Below, piece after piece: positions 57,535 through 64,000 of a stretch of DNA of 64,000 nt (its first letter is position 1; each line of letters opens with the position of its first letter). A program made the position numbers and the translations under genes. The stretch covers positions 2,914,001 through 2,978,000 of the forward strand of contig NC_060021.1 of assembly GCF_021134715.1 (NCBI RefSeq), given 5' to 3'. The notes below the pieces were generated by a model that searched no databases, was not told where the DNA came from, and saw nothing but the letters and a program-made list of their open reading frames with translations. The stretch comes from Daphnia pulex. Lineage: Eukaryota; Arthropoda; Branchiopoda; Diplostraca; Daphniidae.

Positions 57535-58350
57535 TGAAGTAGAAGTAGGATAGGAATGTATACATTTTCCAATCTAGAGTTTACCTTTCTTTAAAGTTAA
57601 TCTACAACATCTGTGACATATGACCCAATGTGTAAAGTCACGGTGGAATTGTTTTTCAGCAGTATTTCCATACTTTGCATGAATGGCCAGAGAGGCCGCT
57701 CCTTATGGCCTTTTCCGGATTTTTTAATTTTTTTTTTTTTTCTAAGCACGCTTAACTTTAGGTAGTGTCGCATTAGATTTTTAAATTTCACACTACAATC
57801 CATTGCGGATTGATTGCGGTGTCCCTCGATTTTCATGAGCTTTTCCACCTATTTTACAATGAAATTGTCAATTGTCAATTGTCAATTAGTCAGATATTTT
57901 ATGTTAATAAAGCAGCTGGTTACCTTTTCGCACATTTTTTTGTCATCGTGTTGCATTGTTCAAGCATTTCTTCCATAATGTTCATAATGCACTCAATCTT
58001 GTCCATGGTCCACGGGTGCTTTTCTTCAATGAACTCTGTAGGCTTTGCATTCTTAGTTCCTTTTTTCTTTCCAGCTTGAACTTCCACCTCTCCACTGTCT
58101 GTTCCACATTCCGACTCACTTGTCGTAGTGTGTTTTGGCCATTTTACATCCATTGTTCTCTTCTGCATAGATGGGGCAACTCGATCACCTTTCTTCCGTT
58201 TCAACCCTTTACTTGGTAAAGGTTTTGGCAAAACTGCAATAGTTGCTCCGGAAACTAATACTCGAGAAGCAGATCCGGTGCCGGAACTGGCCGGTGCTCC
58301 AGATGACTCGCTATCGATTTAAATAGTTTCGGACAGAATCAGTTCGTCTC
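57296..58350 (-). pseudogene. Myb/SANT-like DNA-binding protein, decayed
   Basis: Exon-like blocks on the minus strand: about 58320-57924 (Ser/Lys-rich, ending HPWTMDKIECIMNIMEEMLEQ...CAK before a GTAACC donor), 57848-57600 (LMKIEGHRNQSAMDCSVKFKNLMRHYL, then WPFMQSMEILL) and about 57531-57414 (SLKSKILAIEQKRAKALESIA, helical). The W...C..KFKNL..HY pattern fits a trihelix/Myb-SANT-like domain. Such proteins are the companion ORF of PIF/Harbinger transposons, and a Harbinger transposase remnant lies 1.6 kb upstream on the same strand. Stops in the 5' part and a frame problem at the block 2 start show decay. Confidence 0.55.
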
Positions 58351-59919
58351 CTTTTTCACATTCTTCCGTGGCTACATCGTTTTCGTCTCATTCGCGCTGG
58401 GCCCGCTCTTGCTCCTCTCATTCACGATCATCAACTTCTCTCTCGGCCCTCTCTCTCTCGGCTTGGTTTTTCGAGAGCCCGTTTGTTCTCGATCCTCTCT
58501 CTCTCGTGTTCTTTTTCAGTCCTTTCTATGTCGACCTGCTCCAACTCTTAACCGTTTTCCTTTTCGGTCCGCTCAATTCCCTCTTTTCCACTACAAGCAT
58601 TTTGTGCTTTTTTCTTTTTTTCTTGGCGTTGGTGTGTCTCTTTTGCTATGCAATATTGCTCCCACGCATGCGCTGTTACCTGAGCCCTATACTCCGGATC
58701 TGCTAGCAAGAAACACGTTTTGTTTTTGAGTTTACGGAAAAATGTAGAAATTTATGATCTCATCAGTGTCAAACTGCAATTTGAAAGATTCTGGACGTAT
58801 CCCGGTGGAAGGGTGTAGTTCTTGGACGTATACATGGCTGCTGTATAACCTGCTCCGACAAAGTATTCCTTACAACTGACCTTTTTTCACTGACCAGCGC
58901 GTCGATATTTTTTCTTCCAGACACAAGCACCAAACCAAAATTTTTTGTACCATTTTGCTGTGACCCATCCTCCTGTTTTTCTATTTCGTTCTACCTGATT
59001 GTTTCGGGTGTAAACTATGTTCATGTTTCGTTACCATTACTTCATTTTATTTTTTGTATCTTCTTATAGGCTCAGATATTTTTATCGCCTTCATCCTGCC
59101 TTTTTGGTAGTCCTCTTTGTCATTGTCTTCCAGAATTTTCTTAAATTGGCGACGATTTGGTATTCAAATGAGGGTAAATTTTTGCTGTATTCGGCGTCTT
59201 TTATGAAACTATTTTCTATATAATTTTCACAGACATCTTGACGGCCATGAACGGGACGGATTACCACGTTTACTTTACATACTATCCCCGAGAAGCTTAT
59301 TATTTACGCTCTCGTTTGGTAATTGGTTTACCTAAATTATGTATTATAATGGATTTTTAAAAATGTATTTTCCCATAATACTAGTGCTCTTGCTGGACTA
59401 CGTGAAGTAACCAATTCTTAATATCCACCCACGAAATAATTGAAGTTCGAAAGCAGTATTTATACAAACTGAATAGTACCGTAAGATAATGTTGAAGTCA
59501 ACAGTTGGTGGATCATGGTAGCTTATTTTGTTATTTAATAACAAGCAGAGCTTACTTCAATACTGCTCATATGTTTTTTTACATTCAGTATTTGGAGTAT
59601 GCCAATTAGTTGTCAAGAATAAGTTTCTCATACAAGCTACTGTTAATTAAGAAGTGCTTTCAAGGCTGTTTATATTTCACAGTTATTCTTAAAGGTACTG
59701 GCTGATAAAGTCCATCTTACATATCCCCTTTGCTCCAGGTTCATGCATAGGTCCAAGAAACTGGTTTTCTTCACCTTTAGGCCACTAAACCCGATACTGT
59801 TGGTAAGTTAATAACTTATTTGACTTTAATTTTTTTTAAATTCCTGTTGAACATATCTAGAAGATCTAAAGGAATGGCCAATCTAAGCTAAATCCAATCA
59901 ATCCAATCTAAGTGCCTCA
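58351..59919. other. Unassigned
   Basis: On the minus strand 58380-58640 is purine-rich (Glu/Arg codons with stops) and may be the 5' part of the Myb/SANT gene. A possible plus-strand exon at about 59233-59328 (acceptor TCACAG, donor GGTAATT) is not recognised. Confidence 0.35.
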
Positions 59920-60560
59920 TGTAAAGATATTTTAACCGTCAAAATTTTCATTTTCAGCGAGCAAATGCTCGCTCAATGGAAGATCTTTCACAGTTCAGGA
60001 TACGGTTGAATAGTTTTTGTTCTTATCGGAAAATGAAACAGTGTTTTCATTACGTATGCCAAAGTTGGTGCCATCAATAACATTATTTTTTTTTGGTTTA
60101 TCATACATACCTCAATTGCACCTACTCTTCGATATGATTTTAATAAACGTTCAGACAGGGAATAGGCAAGATCATCAATTATGTGGTAATCAGTGCCCGC
60201 CAGTTTTTCATGTAGGGTTTGTCCTCTCGCTGTTTTCAAAGACACGTGCATCATTCATTGACCCTGACCAGCCACTGCTTACGGAAGTGAACTTGAGGCT
60301 TTTGGTGCAGGTTGCTTGAAGGTTGACAGCGCAAAACTTATTGCGACATGTATTGGCTGCAAAAGGTTTCAGTGGTTGCACTATTCTTATTATGTGCCGT
60401 CAACCAGACCTGCAGTGTAAATATGGCATAGAATTTTTATCTGCAAACATTACTTGATTCCATCATTAAACGTACCTATGGTATACGGAAAATTGGAAAG
60501 TTTCACTGATACCATTGTATTCATCGCGTTGTGGCAAACGAATGAAATCAGTAGCTTAAT
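59920..60560 (-). pseudogene. PIF/Harbinger transposase, decayed
   Basis: Transposase blocks follow in order on the minus strand: FIRLPQRDEYNGISETFQ (about 60552-60490), VDGT...IVQPLKPFAANTCRNKF (about 60405-60330), SLKFTSVSSGWSGSMNDARVFENSE (about 60300-60226), LAGTDYHIIDDLAYSLSERLLKSY (about 60210-60135) and, after a probable intron, FNRILNCERSSIERAFAR...RLKYL (about 60005-59925). These match the DDE_Tnp_4 fold. The first catalytic Asp appears replaced (CTKS for CDA-type), the second lies in DDLAY and the third acidic residue in SSIERAF. At least one frameshift and three TGA codons are present, so it is inactive. Confidence 0.85.
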
Positions 60561-61088
60561 CCATATTTTACAATATTTTACAAGTAGTAAGACAAATGTA
60601 ACGGGCGTTGCCTGTTTGAAGATGTTATGCTTCATTAGGAAAATTGTGATGATCCTCACAATAAGTATATAATACTAAGAATGACTTTGTAAGCTTGTAT
60701 TTTACCTCGTGTTTTGGGTTACAGTTGCCGGTGTAGACTCTACCGGGAACAGGCAGGCGTCGGACTTATATACTCGGGGGAACTTAGTCGCACCACCACT
60801 AGTAGTGATGGTGCAAGAGAGAGAGAGAGAAAGGAACAGGAAGGAAGTGTTGTGGTCTATTAAGCAACAGTACTGGAAGATCTCAAGAGTCCCGATCCAG
60901 TAACTTTAGGAGGATGAAGTGGGAGGTCGTGGCTAACGAGCCATGAAATGTATCGGGTATGGGGAGATAAAGAGTGGGAGGGGCGAATCGTCACAATTAC
61001 ATGTAAAAAGTTATGAGTTGCAAAAGCCTTGCATGTATGTGTGGCAAGCAAAATATATTTTTTAAAATAAAATTCTTTATATATGATG
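60561..61088. other. Unassigned
   Basis: Contains a short GA run at about 60817-60831 and no recognisable gene. Confidence 0.4.
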
Positions 61089-61499
61089 CTATACGAATAC
61101 GAATACGATCGAATAATAACAACAATTTAAATTCGAGGAAAAAAAGTATTTACCTCTAAAAGCTAAGTTTCGTGAAAACAAAAATAACGTTGCATCTAAA
61201 ATGCAACGATATATTTCACGCCATTTGGATTCTTCGGCGCCGAGTGCCTTTTGAATCGCAGAGTCAACCCCACTATGTTCAGTGAGATTTAACTGAGCTG
61301 TTTTCCAACTGAGGTAATAATTTAGATGAACTGGGTTGCTGTGGTGCACTTCAATGCGATCGTTCAACTTTCTCCAACCATCCTTGATGCCTCTGTTCCA
61401 GCATAGAAAAAGAGATTTATCGCTAGAACCACAATTGCCATTTCCAAAAACGGAACAAGAAAAACAAATAACTAAGCTTGATGATGGGCTCCAGACCAA
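61089..61499 (-). pseudogene. hAT-like (TTF/DUF4371) transposase N-terminal fragment
   Basis: A 136-codon open frame contains GIKDGWRKLNDRIEVHHSNPVH, then ESKWREIYRCILDATLFLFSRNLAFRG. This is the pattern shared by hAT-related proteins with a TTF-type zinc finger followed by DUF4371 (W..L..R...H..S..H, W...L.RI....FL...NLAFRG). The catalytic core and dimerisation domain are absent, so only a fragment remains. Confidence 0.62.
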
Positions 61500-64000
61500 A
61501 TAGTCCTTTCGAAATTTTTCCCCGTTGGGTAAACCTTGACTAAAATATCCTTTGGAAAGGTTCTTTTATCCTTGCTATCTCATAGAAAACTATCAAGTAA
61601 AGTTAAAGAAGGACCTTTCTTGATAGTCTTATTCCCTTTCCTTTTCCCGCAACATCGGTGACCAGAGCGCTGAATCATTTTCTACTCCGTCAACCAAGAA
61701 GAGGGGAAATATGGTTAAGCTAATACAATTTTGATTTTCAATTTCAATTGATGTTTGCCCTAATTATAAATTGTTATCTATGGATTCATTAAGTGTAACT
61801 GATGAATCATCATCACTTTCGATTTCATGAGTTTCATTGGATTTGGACAAAAGTATAGACTCATCCACATTTCCACCTTTTTAAGGTTAAACTTTTCACT
61901 TTCCTGGTTAGATGTTCCAGATTCTTCTCTTGACTAGAGTTATACACATAGGAAAAGGATTTCACCTACTCAAATTCAACAATACAATATCATACAAGCC
62001 TAACTCTATTTCATTTTGTTTAGAAGTGGGAGTAGTAAACCAACCTAAATATTTCAAGGTATTTTTGTTTTCTCGCTCACTTTCACTTTTTTTTATGTCT
62101 GCGCCCTATTTTGGGATCCGGAAAGCTTTTTACGATTATTCATTGGTTAATGGTAAACTCAGTTTTTCTAATGCTGTGTAGTTTTTTTTTAAAATTTATC
62201 CTCTATTTGCACTAGTTATTTGAAAATGAAAACAAACACCATACACGTTGCCTAGCAGAAAAAATTCAATTAACCAAATGTCTATGGTCAATTTAATAGA
62301 AACAATAGATGCCACCTAGTGGATTAAAGAAAAACTTGTGTATTCAAGATTTTAAATTGCATGTAAAGGAGAGGCAAAAAAGAGACTGAAATCTCAACTA
62401 AATCTCCAGACCATTCCTAGATGGCGCTTTTTCGAAGAGAATAAAAAATCGCTAGAAAAAAAGTAGCTTCCCGTCGAATACTTGAATCCCCTTATGGAAA
62501 ATTTAACATGGAGAGTGGAAACTATCCCTCCATACCCATGGTTAAATTAATTTCTCGAAAAGCAGAAATCCAAAAATGTTTTCTATACCCCTAATTGACA
62601 ACGTTGTTTGCCATTAATTGCCTAATGAATCAAGTACTCAAGGCTGCCAGAATTTGTGTATTTTACCCTTGTTACATGAGGGAGGAATGGAGGAGACGCT
62701 ACTTGGGCTAAAAAGTGTAGAGATGCTTTAATTGCCGTTTGTCGTTGAAATATCTGAAAATCATGTGTAAACGTAATCTTCTTCATCTAGTGCTGGAAAA
62801 AGGAACCATTCTATTGCCAACGGCAATTACAGCATCTCGACACTTTTGTCTGCAGGGACATTATGAGTTATGAGAGTAGCACTTCCTCCTTTCCTCCTTC
62901 CTGCTTTTTAGGGTTTTTTGGTCAAAAAATTTGAACATAGGGTATTCTTTAGGTTTTAAACTATTTTAGGGTTTTCTTGAACTTTTTGGCTAGTTCTGAA
63001 ATTTTTGTGGCATCCGCCTATGTGCGGTCAAAGAAGCGCATAAATTATTGCACTCTTTTGAATGATGGTCGTTTTTTTTCTTAGAAAAAACTTTATTTTC
63101 ATTGAAGGGGCGAAAAAAATTTCCAGGTATTAATCTTTCATGGGCAAGGAATTTAAAAGTACTTATTCTCCCGTCTTACTGGGCAAAGAATTCGATTGTT
63201 CACTTGGTCAGACCACAAGATTGACAGGATTGGGTGACTTTGAAGCCATATTGCCGTATCAAATAGTAAGAAAATGTGTAGTAGTATAGCATATAATTCT
63301 TTGGTTTCTTCCTTTATTGTTACGGCCCTAACAAATACCTTAGAAACTGATTAATAAAATGGCAAAATATATTTATTAAACTTGAATGCTTTTGTTTTTA
63401 GGGTTTAAGATCGTTATTATGGGGCGTGAAGATAGGGAAAGTATAGGTAATAACGCTGTTATAAAGAAATCTGAAATAAACTTAGGATAATGCGTACTAA
63501 GCTTGTAAACAACAACATGCTGTACGTTCGTATTTTACGTATATGCCCATGTTTACTAGTAATAAGCTAGTTCTTGTTGGCAAAAAATCCCCTTTATTTA
63601 AGTAAGTATAGCGCTTATCATTTTATAAAACCTAACGAGTTTGAATCTTGTAGTTAATACAAAACTAACTATTTACAGCTATACCGCAAACCTGTTTTTT
63701 GCAAGTATGAGAATTCCCAGTGAGTTCGCTAGCTAGATCTGTAGTACATATGTATGCGAATGAGAAAGCATTTATTAATCGCTTTCATCTGATGATGAAG
63801 CATAAACAACATCCCTAGCCAAAGGATAATGGGGGTTAGTTTTATAGGCTGAGGATATAATTTAATTATTAACACTAACAAACAAGCCTTCCTTTTGAAA
63901 CTAAACACAAATTTTGGCTGCAACACACTTATAGATACATGATGGGAGAGTAAATTTCAATCTTGTGGCATAAATTATCTTGTACAGATTAGCAATGTCT
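61500..64000. other. Unassigned A+T-rich end of the window
   Basis: No recognisable coding, RNA or mobile sequence. Open frames (61912-62181, 63729-63926) have no motifs. Confidence 0.4.

Noticed and set aside
60700..60870. Possible LTR or tRNA fragment (GGCAGGCGTCGGACTTATATACTCG)
   Set aside because: A few tRNA-Arg-like letters (GGCGTCGGACTT) occur, but there is no T arm or acceptor match and no repeat end.
1..64000. CRISPR arrays, rRNA genes or a complete prokaryotic operon
   Set aside because: No regularly spaced identical repeats, no rRNA core sequences, and the only bacterial-like genes are a decayed pair inside eukaryotic DNA.

Overview
The window looks like nuclear DNA of a crustacean, most probably a cladoceran such as Daphnia (inference). 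The reasons are compact genes with many 50-90 bp GT-AG introns, arthropod cuticle proteins (one with a Rebers-Riddiford chitin-binding domain), intron-containing tRNA genes and arthropod-type repeats. It is about 60% A+T, with GC-richer coding exons.

Layout. 1-3.6 kb: 3' part of a Ty3/gypsy retrotransposon with an intact pol frame and a 230 bp 3' LTR. 3.6-6.3 kb: repeats, a GATC-dense cluster and a tRNA-Cys-like gene. 6.4-9.1 kb (+): a 12-exon CYP3-clan cytochrome P450. 11.1-13.4 kb (+): an 8-exon 4-coumarate/luciferase-type acyl-CoA ligase. 14.3 kb: tRNA-Arg. 15.9-25.6 kb (-): a complete-looking SHANK scaffold locus (N-terminal ubiquitin-like fold, ankyrin repeats, SH3, PDZ, proline-rich tail). 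It carries three reading-frame lesions, lacks the C-terminal SAM domain and abuts an intron-bearing BMS1 fragment. 27.5 kb (-): a small TOPORS-like RING protein. 28.6 kb: an intact tRNA-Leu(CAA) with intron. 29-37 kb (-): three cuticle protein genes with the same architecture, interspersed with decayed tRNA-Arg copies and a large tRNA-containing repeat.

37.9-62 kb is a graveyard of mobile and foreign DNA. It holds a 1.16 kb TIR element; a coiled-coil remnant; a BEL/Pao pol end; a multi-exon C2H2/SUMO-interacting pseudogene; a Tudor-like remnant; a decayed tail-fibre-like array joined to a decayed bacterial gene pair (YfhO-like membrane protein plus DegT/WecE aminotransferase, with overlapping genes as in an operon); a truncated secreted-protein gene; a PRPF31 fragment; a PIF/Harbinger transposase with a Myb/SANT-like companion; and a hAT-like fragment. 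62-64 kb shows nothing recognisable.

The most notable point is the foreign insert at 46.4-50.1 kb. A 228 bp hAT-type MITE flanked by a perfect 8-bp target duplication sits inside it, and removing the MITE plus one duplication copy rejoins the reading frame. A eukaryotic element has therefore moved into the sequence, which supports genuine integration over contamination. All family assignments are from reading motifs; no database search was run.
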